A stretch of DNA of 64,000 nt from Encephalitozoon hellem ATCC 50504. Lineage: Eukaryota > Microsporidia > Unikaryonidae. The DNA lies in the NCBI RefSeq assembly GCF_000277815.2, contig NW_004057897.1, positions 1-64,000 of the forward strand, in the 5' to 3' direction. Shown here piece by piece: positions 10,301 through 19,035 of this stretch. The notes below the pieces were generated by a model. The model did not search any database. It saw nothing but the letters and a program-made list of their open reading frames with translations, and had not been told where the DNA came from. The position numbers were made by a program, and so were the translations under genes. Each line of letters opens with the position of its first letter. Position 1 is the first letter of the stretch.

Positions 10301-10745
10301 ACGGAAATATTGAAGAGGAGTCAAACATTCTATTGGATGCGACTATCTCTTTGTGCTTGTCCTCTGACGAAACCGGCTTGTAAAACTCTATGGAATTGTT
10401 GTTTTCTTTTGCTTTATAAAGAACCCTTACTGTGAATGTATCCTCCTTGACTTCCTCGGGTATTTGGACCTCAAGTATGCCCTCAGAACTTATATTCTTC
10501 CACATGTTTCTACTAAAGGATGCCTCGTTCTTGTCAATGGCGGCTGTTGCATCCCTGCTCATGTAATCCGCAACCCTCAACTTCCCAGAAGCTATTATAT
10601 CGACCTTCAAAATGTCAAGGTCCTTTGACCTGTACACAAGAACATTTTCTCCGGAATCCCGCTCTATTGCTGTCTCTATGAATCCCCTATATATACACTT
10701 CCCCAAGTCCACGAAGTATACATTCCTCTGTTGGATCACCTTCAT
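7356..10745 (-). CDS. TAF2: TFIID subunit TAF2 (M1-aminopeptidase-like)
   Basis: 1129 aa. The first 500 residues follow the M1 aminopeptidase fold as it occurs in TAF2. Around residues 300-350 is the degenerate peptidase region, where TAF2 keeps the shape (ISEGMKGYFEDYCVRHFLGNNEF) but lacks the HExxH zinc site; I see no HExxH here. HEAT-like helices follow (about 800-1000), and the C-terminal tail is basic. TAF2 helps TFIID bind initiator DNA at promoters. An acidic, serine-rich low-complexity stretch (about 760-840) separates the halves. A TAF4 gene lies in the same window at 34.1 kb. Confidence 0.75.
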   Translation of the reverse strand: MKVIQQRNVYFVDLGKCIYRGFIETAIERDSGENVLVYRSKDLDILKVDIIASGKLRVADYMSRDATAAIDKNEASFSRNMWKNISSEGILEVQIPEEVKEDTFTVRVLYKAKENNNSIEFYKPVSSEDKHKEIVASNRMFDSSSIFPSFSVPYKSKWELVYILPSNDETKIISPGILKSIKEEEDVILYSYVVDMAYSGAINFCIGTFDSYEVSTGDDRKAVCIPKGFDGYKDCVREFCCDVENLIRYSEYFLQREYPFKALSIAFVFGDADKVYGESTAFLALSNLTFLNDIEPMFLLKRIICDILSSQIFYFYFSVVERADFWISEGMKGYFEDYCVRHFLGNNEFLYGLKKDKDYILDRDVTEYALYDTRRTFFSMREKFFKTKSKVFFHLLEGNLSRAFMEKILNYTIKKKSDVRENYSFEFVKLVKDVTGKDLRSLFETYVFRPGVVKVRLGFTINKKNNRVDFTASQIPTSIFSNGNKTISGPVTICSYEMEGIFEHVFMLDRENHFYYHPKTKKKKKSEEEEEVMPLLWIRADTKGEHLAKIVIEQPDYMFIEQLLDKNIIGQMEALENLSIKPSTHVCEIFERMLENTHIFYKIRIHILYILSRTIVGSYYGFQRLIQYFVKKYCVQTSTIVKPNDFSFIPYFIQKHLVKALSYADPFVFKNYSGREVGSASIISAFIINILKFNDNSFNSYSDGWYISSVIESLSFPLSSMSFSEFYSDKYTKFKGEGYSSRGKEKAGDDINELFKVERVDAKDSMPGSSISGINNKKSTDTPSPNEDYENTPSLYSSANNSDIKIENNKSSEEHKKGEKTEPLENPDYLHLSISEIERFRILDMVFPSHRNLVSKSCLYALGRISLFGMASLRKNALIQLSKYPNFCSIRVAALEVLLALFYEDEEVVEEVLEMLEKETFTIKCMTFDIMITLGLSPKFGFKKVLKGKRKKMFRLLRLNQGSITIKEKITSLIYLIEDMELTRDDYQKAVAKVYEETLPDDLRKTINRLGREFMGDRHTSLKLSSMGVLKRKLLQTEYLIRIPISKRSKLSRKSMVHKEESLHVDASADSPKRAIYVKAPNRKTVEDMKGLKKHGSKNNLRTNVTNPRIGTMVRIPSSFKVRLKHPEK

Positions 10746-10813
10746 TTTCAGGGCAAATTTTTGTTAAGTAACTTGAAATAGCACTATTAAGACCCCATCT
10801 GCGTATTTCAACA

Positions 10814-12391
10814 ATGAAAAAGATGAAGATTGATTGCGGAAATTCTGTTAATCCGAAAGTAGTGGGACAGTTGTGGGAGATAATTGACAGAGAAGGAATT
10901 GCTTTGCACCAGAAGTGCTCTATCTTTCTTGAAATGATGGAATCAAAGAAAATGAACGAGGAGCTTGTCAGGAGGAATAACGAGCTGATTGAAGAGAATG
11001 CAGCTTTGTCATCCGTTCTAGAGGGCCACAAAGAGAATGCAAATAACTCAGAAAGCCTGGATGAAGTATCAAAGTTCGATGTTGGGAATAAGATTTCTTC
11101 GCTGAACTATGAGATAAGAAGACTGAATGGCGTCATTTGTGAAATGCAAAAAAAGCTTGCCAGGAACAAGATTCTTACAGAGATTGAGGAGGCGCCGCAA
11201 GCCGAGGAGTCTGGAGAGAAAAAGCAAATTATTGCTGATAGTTCTATGGTGGCCAATGAGGTCTACAGGAAAATTGCCGAAGAGTATGGAGACCTAAAAG
11301 CCAAAATGGCAGGGCTGGAGAGTAAGCACTGCGAGGAACTTTGTGAAAGAGATCAGAGGATAACCAAACTCCAAAGAGAGTTGAACGAGACTATATTGAA
11401 TTCCAAAGATGCAGAAGAGAAATGTAATACTCTAAAGATAGAAAATGAAAAGTGGAGAGAGGCGTTCCAAAGGGTTAACAAAAGAGAAATAAATTTGAGC
11501 AATGAGATAAGCCAGTGCAGCCAGAGGGTCGATTCGATAGATAAGAACATGCAAAGCATCACGTCTAGGCTGGGTCTTTGGAAGAGAAAGGTCGAACAAA
11601 TAAGTATCGAAAAAGAGGAACTTTGCAAAGTGATGGAAAACTACAAAAGTTATGAGAGGACAAGGAATAGAGGATGCGATAACGAGCAGGGGTCTCTGGA
11701 AGAAGAGATAGCCAATCTCATAGAAAGCTTAGACAAAAGCTTATCCGAGAACAAGGCACTGGTTACAAGGCTTGAGACCTTGCATAGAAAGAACAGAGAG
11801 CTAGAAGGCGAGGTTATTTCGTTAAAGATGTCCACCTCGGATCTCAGCAGTAAAAATACAAAGCTTGAGCTAGATATAAAGCATCTGAGAATGGAGAGGA
11901 GCTCTACCCTTGGAGATCCAGAGGACAAAGTATCAAAAATCAGGAAGCTAGAGAATTCCATTGAAGAGTCCGGCAGGATGATTGCAGATTACAAAAAAAG
12001 GCTATGTAGCATATCTGCGGAAAAAGAAGAAACAGAAAAGATGCTGGAATCGGTCAAAAAACAGAACAGAGAAATAAGAAATGAAATATCAAGGATCTCA
12101 AAGGAATGTTCTCAAATTGACGCAGAAAACAAAAGGTTAAGCGGGATACTAAAGGCTGTCCAAAACGGAGATTCTGAAGGAGATCCTGATCTTGCCATAC
12201 AGTTGGAAAGATATAGAGGCCTTCTCCGATGCTCTCTTTGCGACACACGCTTCAAGAACACCGCGATTATCAAGTGTATGCATTGTTTCTGCGAGGAATG
12301 CGTAAATTCTAGAATAAGAATGAGAGATAGAAAGTGTCCCTCCTGCAACGAGCCCTTTTCGCCTAACGACGTGAGGAAAATTTACCTGTAG
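10814..12391 (+). CDS. BRE1: BRE1-like E3 ubiquitin ligase
   Basis: 525 aa. Residues 35-465 are almost continuous coiled coil (long runs of E, K, L, N heptads). The C-terminal 60 residues form a C3HC4 RING finger: CSLC, then CMHCFCEEC, then CPSCNEPF. This order (long coiled coil, RING at the very end) is the Bre1/RNF20 architecture, the ligase that monoubiquitinates histone H2B and thereby promotes H3K4 methylation. Yeast Bre1 is 700 aa. The gene is divergent from TAF2 with only a 68-bp shared upstream region. Another coiled-coil RING ligase is possible, but the terminal RING sequence fits Bre1 well. Confidence 0.75.
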   Translation: MKKMKIDCGNSVNPKVVGQLWEIIDREGIALHQKCSIFLEMMESKKMNEELVRRNNELIEENAALSSVLEGHKENANNSESLDEVSKFDVGNKISSLNYEIRRLNGVICEMQKKLARNKILTEIEEAPQAEESGEKKQIIADSSMVANEVYRKIAEEYGDLKAKMAGLESKHCEELCERDQRITKLQRELNETILNSKDAEEKCNTLKIENEKWREAFQRVNKREINLSNEISQCSQRVDSIDKNMQSITSRLGLWKRKVEQISIEKEELCKVMENYKSYERTRNRGCDNEQGSLEEEIANLIESLDKSLSENKALVTRLETLHRKNRELEGEVISLKMSTSDLSSKNTKLELDIKHLRMERSSTLGDPEDKVSKIRKLENSIEESGRMIADYKKRLCSISAEKEETEKMLESVKKQNREIRNEISRISKECSQIDAENKRLSGILKAVQNGDSEGDPDLAIQLERYRGLLRCSLCDTRFKNTAIIKCMHCFCEECVNSRIRMRDRKCPSCNEPFSPNDVRKIYL

Positions 12392-12492
12392 AAGTTTCAG
12401 AGCACCCTCACTTGTTTTTCTTCCACTCGTTCACATTTATGTATTCTTGACAGAGACAGATGCCTACAAGGACATCAAAAGCCTAAAAGATT

Positions 12493-12499
12493 AAAAAAA
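12493..12499 (-). terminator. T7 run, possible Pol III terminator
   Basis: Seven consecutive T on the minus strand just past a structured intergenic segment. Pol III stops at runs of four or more T, so this fits the end of the candidate small RNA. Confidence 0.3.
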
Positions 12500-12630
12500 T
12501 AAACAGAGTTATATTTCAAAGGACTCTACGGGCTAACCGTAACAAGCGCTTATCGCGGATGTACTTACGCCCGAAGTACCACAAACTTATTCACCGGCTC
12601 CGTTTTACAGCTCTACACCTCAAGACACAG
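12493..12630 (-). ncRNA. possible Pol III small RNA gene
   Basis: This 138-bp interval downstream of a convergent gene is more GC-rich than other gaps and folds locally on the minus strand: GTACTT and AAGTAC (12561-12566 and 12574-12579) form a perfect 6-bp stem with a 7-nt loop, and a second stem GCG/CGC follows. The minus strand then reaches a run of seven T at 12499-12493, a strong Pol III terminator. No canonical tRNA, U6 or SRP core motif is evident. I therefore call it only as a candidate small RNA. Confidence 0.3.
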
Positions 12631-13194
12631 TCAACGCCTAACTTCATTAATCGGTACAATCGAAGACTTCGTGGATCTTATGTCATCTAGCAGGATTCTA
12701 ACTCTTTTATAATCCTTTGTTTTTAGTATGATATCCTCCTCTCCTATGGAAATAATGCCTCCTGCAAATACCTCTTTGTTTATTGTGACCTTGATTTTAT
12801 CTCCCTTAGTAAATGCACGCCCCTTTACATTTAGTGTGCTATTTTCAATAAAAACATCAGTATCTTTTTTTCCTTCTATCATCCTCAAATCTTTGGCTGC
12901 CTCATCCACTGCGGCATAAAGTATTTCATCCACATCCAGAGTTGTGGATCTTCTTCTCCTTTTGGCGCTTTCTACTATGCTTTTCTGGTCCTCTACAGAA
13001 ATGAGATCCAGCTCATCTTCTAATCCATACATCTTCCTTACGAAGTCCTTGTACATATCGGCATCTCTTTTCATATCCTCAACTCTTTTTCCAAGACTAT
13101 CCTCTAAATCCTCTGATGGAAAAGATAAACCCATTTTCCTTTTGATTGGATCAAGGGGTTTTGTTTTAATTAAAAAAGGTATCGAGCAAAACAT
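12631..13194 (-). CDS. hypothetical protein with small beta-barrel-like C-terminus
   Basis: 187 aa from the first ATG, or 166 aa from the ATG at 13131 (MGLSFPSEDL). The internal start may be the real one, because an AT-rich TATA-like stretch and a CCCC run lie between the two ATGs. The first half is helical and charged with a KRRRR cluster. The last 65 residues (FTKGDKIKVTINKEVFAGGIISIGEEDIIL and on) look like alternating beta strands of a small SH3/Tudor-like barrel. Family not recognised; a chromatin or RNA-binding adaptor would fit the shape, but that is only a guess. Confidence 0.65.
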   Translation of the reverse strand: MFCSIPFLIKTKPLDPIKRKMGLSFPSEDLEDSLGKRVEDMKRDADMYKDFVRKMYGLEDELDLISVEDQKSIVESAKRRRRSTTLDVDEILYAAVDEAAKDLRMIEGKKDTDVFIENSTLNVKGRAFTKGDKIKVTINKEVFAGGIISIGEEDIILKTKDYKRVRILLDDIRSTKSSIVPINEVRR

Positions 13195-13236
13195 TTGAAT
13201 TTAGCCTTAAGGTTCGAAAAATAGAAAATAGAGTAT

Positions 13237-13842
13237 TTATTTCCCATCAAGAATTTTCTCCAATTCTTCCTTAGATCTGTAGCAGTGATCTTTAAAAGAG
13301 GAAGTCATTCTACTGAAAAAATCTTGAAAGTCAAACTCGATCTTGCTCTGAACAAATCTCTCGTAGTAATAGAAGTTGAGAAGAAGCTGGTTACCACCAG
13401 TCCCAAATTTGCGATTTTCGGATATGAAGATCTTGCAGAACTCCTCGAGTAGCTTTTCATTGTATATAGAAAACATTCTCTTCCCAAACTCGCTGTCGAG
13501 ACTAAACGTCTCTTCGGCATCCTCTATTATTCTCTTAATCCATTTCTCAGGCCTTCCAATAACCTTAGAATCACTTGTGTAGTCATCGTCCACCAGGTCA
13601 AGTATCAGAGCTCTTATTTGAAGTATTTTATGATCTAGGACATCATTCACTATAGCGTTAACCTCGTCCTTTCCACCTATGGCATGTAGATCACCAAGAA
13701 GACTAAGCTTAGACTTTTTGACTTCTTTTTCATCAAGAAGAACATTCCTCGATGTCTGAACATAGTGTTTAATAAGTATTTGTTTGTCTTCGTCTTCAAA
13801 ATCGCCTATTATCTTTTGCACCTTTTCTAAGTAAATACTCAT
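13237..13842 (-). CDS. hypothetical helical protein
   Basis: 201 aa, acidic and largely alpha-helical (MSIYLEKVQKIIGDFEDEDK at the N-terminus), with no cysteine motifs, membrane segments or recognised domain. Its stop is 42 bp from the start of the gene at 12631-13194 on the same strand. Clean ATG, no internal breaks. I do not recognise the family. Confidence 0.65.
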   Translation of the reverse strand: MSIYLEKVQKIIGDFEDEDKQILIKHYVQTSRNVLLDEKEVKKSKLSLLGDLHAIGGKDEVNAIVNDVLDHKILQIRALILDLVDDDYTSDSKVIGRPEKWIKRIIEDAEETFSLDSEFGKRMFSIYNEKLLEEFCKIFISENRKFGTGGNQLLLNFYYYERFVQSKIEFDFQDFFSRMTSSFKDHCYRSKEELEKILDGK

Positions 13843-13918
13843 TTTATTTGGGACTACAAATCACCCATCTTATTCTTTTTCCTACTGCAAGACCAGTTTG
13901 TCTCCAAAACTTTAAGGA

Positions 13919-13970
13919 CCCGAGCCTTAATCTTCCTTCTTCAATAAAAACAATACTTAAGAGCCTCGGG
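13919..13970. repeat. interrupted inverted repeat upstream of SEC61
   Basis: CCCGAG (13919-13924) plus CTTAA (13926-13930) are mirrored by TTAAG (13957-13961) plus CTCGGG (13965-13970), with a 26-nt loop and a small bulge. It lies in the 177-bp divergent gap between a hypothetical gene and SEC61, 50 bp before the SEC61 start codon. It could be a regulatory or RNA hairpin; no function is shown by the sequence. Confidence 0.4.
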
Positions 13971-14019
13971 ATACTACTGCGCCCTCCCGGTATTAAAAAC
14001 AAAAATGTTACCACCCCCA

Positions 14020-15477
14020 ATGTCATGTAAGTGAAGATAAACATTGGAGCTAATTTTAGTTAACCTTCTGCACGTCGTTAAACCTTTGGTGCCGTATATT
14101 CCCGATGTCCAGTCTCCGTCGAGAACGATTACTTTCCACGAAAGATTTGTCTGGACAACGCTTGCAATCCTGATATATTTGGTTTCATCTCAGGTCCCTT
14201 TGTTTGGAATAATTTCAAATGACGCAGCGGATCCCTTGCAATGGATGAGGGCAATGATGGCATCTAACAGAGGAACACTCATGGACCTTGGGACAAGTCC
14301 TGTGGTAACCTCCAGCCTTATAATGCAATTTCTAACTATGTCCGAGATACTGAAGGTCGACTGGTCTATCAAGGAGGATAAGAACCTCCATAATGCAACG
14401 CAGAGGCTTATATCGCTTATAATGACGGTTGGGCAAGCATTTGTGCAGGTCTACACAGGATTCTATGGCAACCCCAAAAGCCTTGGGACGATCTACTGCC
14501 TTCTCCTTGTTATGCAGCTGATCTTTTCTGGTGTCATAATAATCCTTTTGGACGAGCTTCTCCAGAAAGGATATGGCCTTGGAAATGGAGTCAATCTGTT
14601 TATTGCAACAAATGTCTGTGAAAGTATTGTTTGGAAGGCCTTCAGCCCAAAGGTACTTTTCACCGGGCGAGGTATAGAATTTGAGGGGTCTGTGATTGCA
14701 CTATTCCACCTTCTCGTTGTAAGAAAAAACAAATTTGCAGCAATATACGAAGCTTTCTTCAGGCAGAACCTCCCGAATCTATTTTCGCTGCTTTCAACTG
14801 TCCTTCTATTTGCATTTGTAATATACCTCCAGGGGGTGAGGGTTGAACTTCCAACAGAGTCTTCACAGGTCCGAGGGCACGTCGCCAAGTTCCCTGTAAA
14901 ATTGCTCTATACATCCACCATGCCTATAATCGCTCAGAATTACATAGTCGGGCATGTTTCATCCATCTCTTCGTTCCTCTACAGGAGATGGCCTCAGAAC
15001 CTCATTGTCAAGGCCCTCGGTGTCTGGAGTACATCGAGGGGAGGAAGATATGTGCCTGTGAGTGGCATCAGTTATTACATCACATCCCCAGAATCCATTC
15101 TGGAGGGCCTGAAGGATCCCCTGCGCTTCTTTGTCTATCTCTCCATCATGCTTTTAACATCCGCCATTCTTAGTACGTCGTGGCTTGAGCTGAATGAGCT
15201 ATCACCAGAAAAGGCAGCGCAGAAACTCAAAGAGTCAAGAATGAGATTGAAGGGTGTAAGGGAAGCAAACACAGTGACTGTTCTTTCTAGATACATTCCG
15301 ACAGCAGCATTTCTTGGCGGAATTCTCACCTCCATGGTTGTGATACTTTCCAATCTTTTTGATGCCATTGGAAGTGGTACAAACATCTTCTTGGCCACCT
15401 CGATTGTAAATCAGTATTTGGACATGTTTGCTAAGGAAACAATCCAAAAGAACAGTGAAATAGGTTTTATCGAGTAA
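14020..15477 (+). CDS. SEC61: SEC61 alpha, translocon channel subunit (spliced)
   Basis: 474 aa after removing a 33-bp intron (14027-14059). Unspliced, the ATG at 14020 reaches a stop after four codons and the long frame has no ATG. Spliced, it starts MSFNLLHVVKPLVPYIPDVQ, which aligns with the canonical Sec61 start (MxxxFLxxxKPFxxxxPEIQ). The rest shows the plug region (GTLMDLGTSPVVTSSLIMQ), about 10 membrane segments and the LPTE-like loop (VELPTESSQVRG). It forms the ER protein-conducting channel. Yeast Sec61 is 480 aa, so the length is normal. CCCCC lies directly before the ATG. Confidence 0.95.
14027..14059 (+). other. SEC61: 33-bp spliceosomal intron in SEC61
   Basis: Donor GTAAGT, acceptor TAG, and a branch-like CTAAT directly against the acceptor (GCTAATTTTAG). 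This layout, with the intron at codon 3 and no spacer between branch and acceptor, is the usual form in Encephalitozoon. Splicing joins ATG TCA T to TT AAC and restores both the start codon and the conserved N-terminus. Confidence 0.88.
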
Positions 15478-15538
15478 AGTTATTTTGTGGCTCCACAAGC
15501 TTTTTCTATAATAATAAAAATTTACCTTTAATTGTCAA

Positions 15539-16534
15539 ATGATAGCAATGGGACTAGAAGGAAGCGCTAACAAGCTGGGCATAGGAATAATGAAAGACGA
15601 CGAAATATTAGCAAATGAAAGATTTACGTATGCACCTCCCCCCGGAGAGGGCTTTATCCCTGCAAAAACTGCAGAGCACCACCGGGAGAAGATTCTAGAT
15701 CTTATAGCTGCATCACTGGAGAAAGCCAGAATACGCCTTGGCGATATTGATGTATTTTGCTATACAAAGGGGCCTGGGATGGGTCTTCCCCTATCTGTGG
15801 TTGCTACCGTTGCTCGCACACTGAGCCTCTATTGTAATAAGCCACTCATTCCTGTGAACCATTGCATAGCTCACATAGAGATGGGAAGGTTTGTGACCAG
15901 AGCAAAGAACCCTGTCATCTTGTATGCCAGCGGGGGAAACACCCAAATCATAGCATATCATAACAAAAGATACAGGATATTTGGAGAGACACTGGACATT
16001 GCTGTTGGAAATTGCATAGACAGGTTTGCCAGGGAACTTAAGCTGCCAAACTTTCCTGCTCCTGGCCTCAGTGTCGAGAAATATGCAAAACTTGGAAAAA
16101 ATTACATTGAGCTTCCTTATATTGTGAAAGGGATGGATGTCTCTTTTTCCGGAATTCTGTCAAACATAAAGAGTAAGATCGTAGAGAACGACCAAATGAA
16201 ATATGATTTGTGCTATTCCCTGCAGGAAACAGTCTTCTCGGCGCTTGTAGAGGTCACAGAAAGGGCAATGGCATTTAGCAACTCAAAAGAAGTTTTGATT
16301 GTCGGCGGCGTTGGGTGCAATCTGAGGCTTCAAGAAATGATGAGTTTAATGGCGAAAGAGCGTGGTGGGGTTTCCTATGCAACTGACGAGAGGTTTTGCA
16401 TAGATAACGGGCTGATGATTGCGCATGTAGGCATGTTGATGGCTAAGGCAGGGGCCTCTTTCAGCCTTGACGAATGCTTTGTCACGCAGAGATATAGAAC
16501 TGACTCAGTGGAGGTAACTTGGAGAGATGACTAG
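15539..16534 (+). CDS. KAE1: KAE1, tRNA threonylcarbamoyladenosine synthase subunit
   Basis: 331 aa, the usual Kae1/OSGEP length. ASKHA-fold landmarks are the N-terminal [13 protein letters not shown], the metal-binding [10 protein letters not shown] (residues about 102-111), the ASGGNTQII nucleotide loop and the C-terminal [13 protein letters not shown] with CIDNGLMIA. Kae1 transfers the threonylcarbamoyl group to A37 of ANN-decoding tRNAs within the KEOPS complex. The start may be the first ATG or the one three codons later; both fit. The gene follows SEC61 on the same strand after 61 bp. Confidence 0.95.
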   Translation: MIAMGLEGSANKLGIGIMKDDEILANERFTYAPPPGEGFIPAKTAEHHREKILDLIAASLEKARIRLGDIDVFCYTKGPGMGLPLSVVATVARTLSLYCNKPLIPVNHCIAHIEMGRFVTRAKNPVILYASGGNTQIIAYHNKRYRIFGETLDIAVGNCIDRFARELKLPNFPAPGLSVEKYAKLGKNYIELPYIVKGMDVSFSGILSNIKSKIVENDQMKYDLCYSLQETVFSALVEVTERAMAFSNSKEVLIVGGVGCNLRLQEMMSLMAKERGGVSYATDERFCIDNGLMIAHVGMLMAKAGASFSLDECFVTQRYRTDSVEVTWRDD

Positions 16535-16566
16535 GAAAAATTAAACTATGAAATAATATAACAGCT

Positions 16567-18954
16567 TTATAATCTAGGTCTTCTAGTTCTTTTAGGTAGC
16601 TCTATAGGTTCTTCACAGTCTTCTGATCCACTCCATTTCTCAAATCTATCATAAAGATCTTCATCTAGTACGAGCCTATTTCTAGTTACAGGCCTTGGCT
16701 TTGGTTCTGGAATTCTAGAAACATCGTGTGCAGACACACCCTTTCCATTTGCCTCGTTAGTGATGCAATCGTGAATGGGACCCTTCCAAGTGCTAAGAGG
16801 TGCATTTCTATCCCTATAATACTTTCCAGCTTCCTCAAGAACTACTCGTGGGCTTATGTCGGAACAGCAATACATGTACTCTGCTTTTGTGCTGATGTGT
16901 CTATAAAACAAAACATATTGGCTTGTGCCGTCCTTGAGTGTACTTGAGGGATGAATCTTGCACACTTGAAAGTTACTCAAGCAAACATATTTTTTATCCT
17001 TTTTCTTGGCTATATTGTAATATATTGAAGATACTATACATCTTTGAATTCTACTCGGTGATCTATTACTGGATATCTGCACACCTTTCTCCTGAAGAGA
17101 CACCAACGTTGTCTTTCTAATCTCCATTGCTTTTCGTAATGCGTCTTCATTAATTTTCATTCGGTAGCACCATTCATTTCCATTCTTCTGTGTTATAAAC
17201 TCATTGAATATATTCAAGAGAGTCATGAAGTCACATCCTTGATGGCATAGATGCGATGATTTGTCAAATCCCTCGTAGAAAATACCGTAAACACTAAGCA
17301 TGCTAGCTATGGTCACCATCTCACTGACAACCCCATACTTTGAGGAGTTCAGAACCATTTTTGCCAGTGGCGGCTCTAGCCTCAACTCGCTCATATCTTC
17401 TCCTTCCCTGGTTAGAAGCCCCTTATGGCACACAGCACCCAGGCGATAAAGGAGAAGTAGGGCACTTCGGGTCAATTCTGCAGAAGGACTGTCGATAAAA
17501 TCAAACTCAAATACATCTCTTATGCCATGCTTTAGGAGAAGGAGAACAACTTCGTGTATGTTAGCTCTTTGTATTTCTGGGACAGGTGACGCAAGCAGAT
17601 CATTCTCATAAGTGCTCAGCGTGTACATCCGGTAGCATGTGCCTGGTCTTGTTCTTCCTGCCCTACCCGCTCTTTGATCTGCATTTGCCCTGCTCACCGG
17701 AACAGTTACCAATGATTCTCCTGTGTCATGGTTGTAAACGCTCACCTTCTGGAGCCCAGTGTCTATAACATACCCAATGTTTGGGATAGTCAAGGATGTT
17801 TCTGCTATGTTTGTGGAAACAATGCATTTCCTTGCGCTTTTCTCTATTTGGAACACTTTACTTTGCATCTCTTCGGACAGCTGGCTATAAAATGGAATGG
17901 CCTTAAGGCCAGCATCCATATCTTCCTTCCCTCCCTCCGTGAGGTATTTACTTCTAGCCCAGTAATTCACTATTCCCACCACACCCTCCACATCATCTCT
18001 TCCTGTCATGAAAACCAAGATATCCCCTTCTTCGCAGTTTTCGTGAATATGAAGAATCTTTTTGACCGCCCACTCAACATAATCGTCAACATTCATACTC
18101 AAGTACCGAATATCCACAGGATATGTTCTGCCCTCGATTTCAAAAGCCGAGCATCCAAAGTAATCACAGAACCTTTGTGCCTCTATTGTAGCACTCATTA
18201 TTATAAGTTTCATGTCATTTCTTTCCTTCAAAGTAGACTTTAGCAATCCTATGGAGATGTCTAGATTTGCGCTTCTTTCGTGTGCCTCATCCAGTATAAC
18301 CACAGAATATTTCCTAAGCAGTTTATCACTTAGTAGTTCCTGAAGGAGAACTCCCTCCGTCATGTACCTTATTTTTGTGCTGTGGGTTGTAGTACTGTCA
18401 AACCTTATGGAGTATCCTACTACTGGCCCCATGTCCTTTTCCAAAATAGAAGCTAAGCTGGTTGCTGCTGCCCTTCTGGGCTGTGTGCATCCTATCATCC
18501 CTCTGTTTCCATATCCTTCGAGATATAAATACTTTGGCACCTGTGTGCTCTTTCCAGATCCGGCCTCTCCTACTAAAACTGTCACTTGATGCTTCTCTAT
18601 GAACTCCATGAGGCCATGTCTGAAACTCTCGATCGGGAGCTTCTTTTGTGTCCTTTTAGCAGGTCCTCCCTGCATAGGCGGTATTGTATGGCTACGGGGA
18701 TGCTCGCTTAGAAACACGCTTCCCCTCTTTGCTATTGCACTTATTTCCGTTCCTGGTTTTTCTACTTCCACTCGCTTCTTTTGAGTAGAATCGAGCGCTT
18801 TGTCCCCTAGAAATCCGCACAAATTCTCCCCATACACCAAGTCAGGAGACAAGCCATTTTCCTCATCAGAGTAAGCTTCTTCTATACTTAATCCAGCCAC
18901 CTTCATCTTCCTCATTTCCCATCTTCTAATATCTCTAGACTTGTTGTATCCCAT
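16567..18954 (-). CDS. DEAH-box RNA helicase, Prp2/Prp16/Prp22 family
   Basis: 795 aa. All family motifs are present: GEAGSGKSTQ (I), TQPRR (Ia), TEGVLLQE (Ib), DEAHERS (II), SATIEA (III), STNIAETSLTIPNI (V) and QRAGRAGRTRPG (VI). The HA2 and OB-fold regions follow, including CKIHPSS near residue 670. These enzymes remodel the spliceosome using ATP. The SEC61 and RPL39 introns in this window show that splicing operates here. Short N-terminal region (about 115 aa before motif I) and no S1 domain, which argues against a full Prp22. I cannot choose among Prp2, Prp16 and Prp43 by eye. Confidence 0.88.
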   Translation of the reverse strand: MGYNKSRDIRRWEMRKMKVAGLSIEEAYSDEENGLSPDLVYGENLCGFLGDKALDSTQKKRVEVEKPGTEISAIAKRGSVFLSEHPRSHTIPPMQGGPAKRTQKKLPIESFRHGLMEFIEKHQVTVLVGEAGSGKSTQVPKYLYLEGYGNRGMIGCTQPRRAAATSLASILEKDMGPVVGYSIRFDSTTTHSTKIRYMTEGVLLQELLSDKLLRKYSVVILDEAHERSANLDISIGLLKSTLKERNDMKLIIMSATIEAQRFCDYFGCSAFEIEGRTYPVDIRYLSMNVDDYVEWAVKKILHIHENCEEGDILVFMTGRDDVEGVVGIVNYWARSKYLTEGGKEDMDAGLKAIPFYSQLSEEMQSKVFQIEKSARKCIVSTNIAETSLTIPNIGYVIDTGLQKVSVYNHDTGESLVTVPVSRANADQRAGRAGRTRPGTCYRMYTLSTYENDLLASPVPEIQRANIHEVVLLLLKHGIRDVFEFDFIDSPSAELTRSALLLLYRLGAVCHKGLLTREGEDMSELRLEPPLAKMVLNSSKYGVVSEMVTIASMLSVYGIFYEGFDKSSHLCHQGCDFMTLLNIFNEFITQKNGNEWCYRMKINEDALRKAMEIRKTTLVSLQEKGVQISSNRSPSRIQRCIVSSIYYNIAKKKDKKYVCLSNFQVCKIHPSSTLKDGTSQYVLFYRHISTKAEYMYCCSDISPRVVLEEAGKYYRDRNAPLSTWKGPIHDCITNEANGKGVSAHDVSRIPEPKPRPVTRNRLVLDEDLYDRFEKWSGSEDCEEPIELPKRTRRPRL

Positions 18955-19035
18955 ATAGCTGGGTGTGAAAATTGTAATCCAAAAAGACCATACATGTTTA
19001 ATATTCTCTCAGACATCAAAAACAAGTGAAATGCT

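Noticed and set aside
12450..12456. ACAGAGA resembling the U6 catalytic box
   Set aside because: The AGC triad and the internal stem-loop sequence expected downstream are missing.
12540..12630. Partial resemblance to the SRP RNA helix 8 (ACGGAGC)
   Set aside because: The opposite arm does not pair and no Alu-domain motif is seen.
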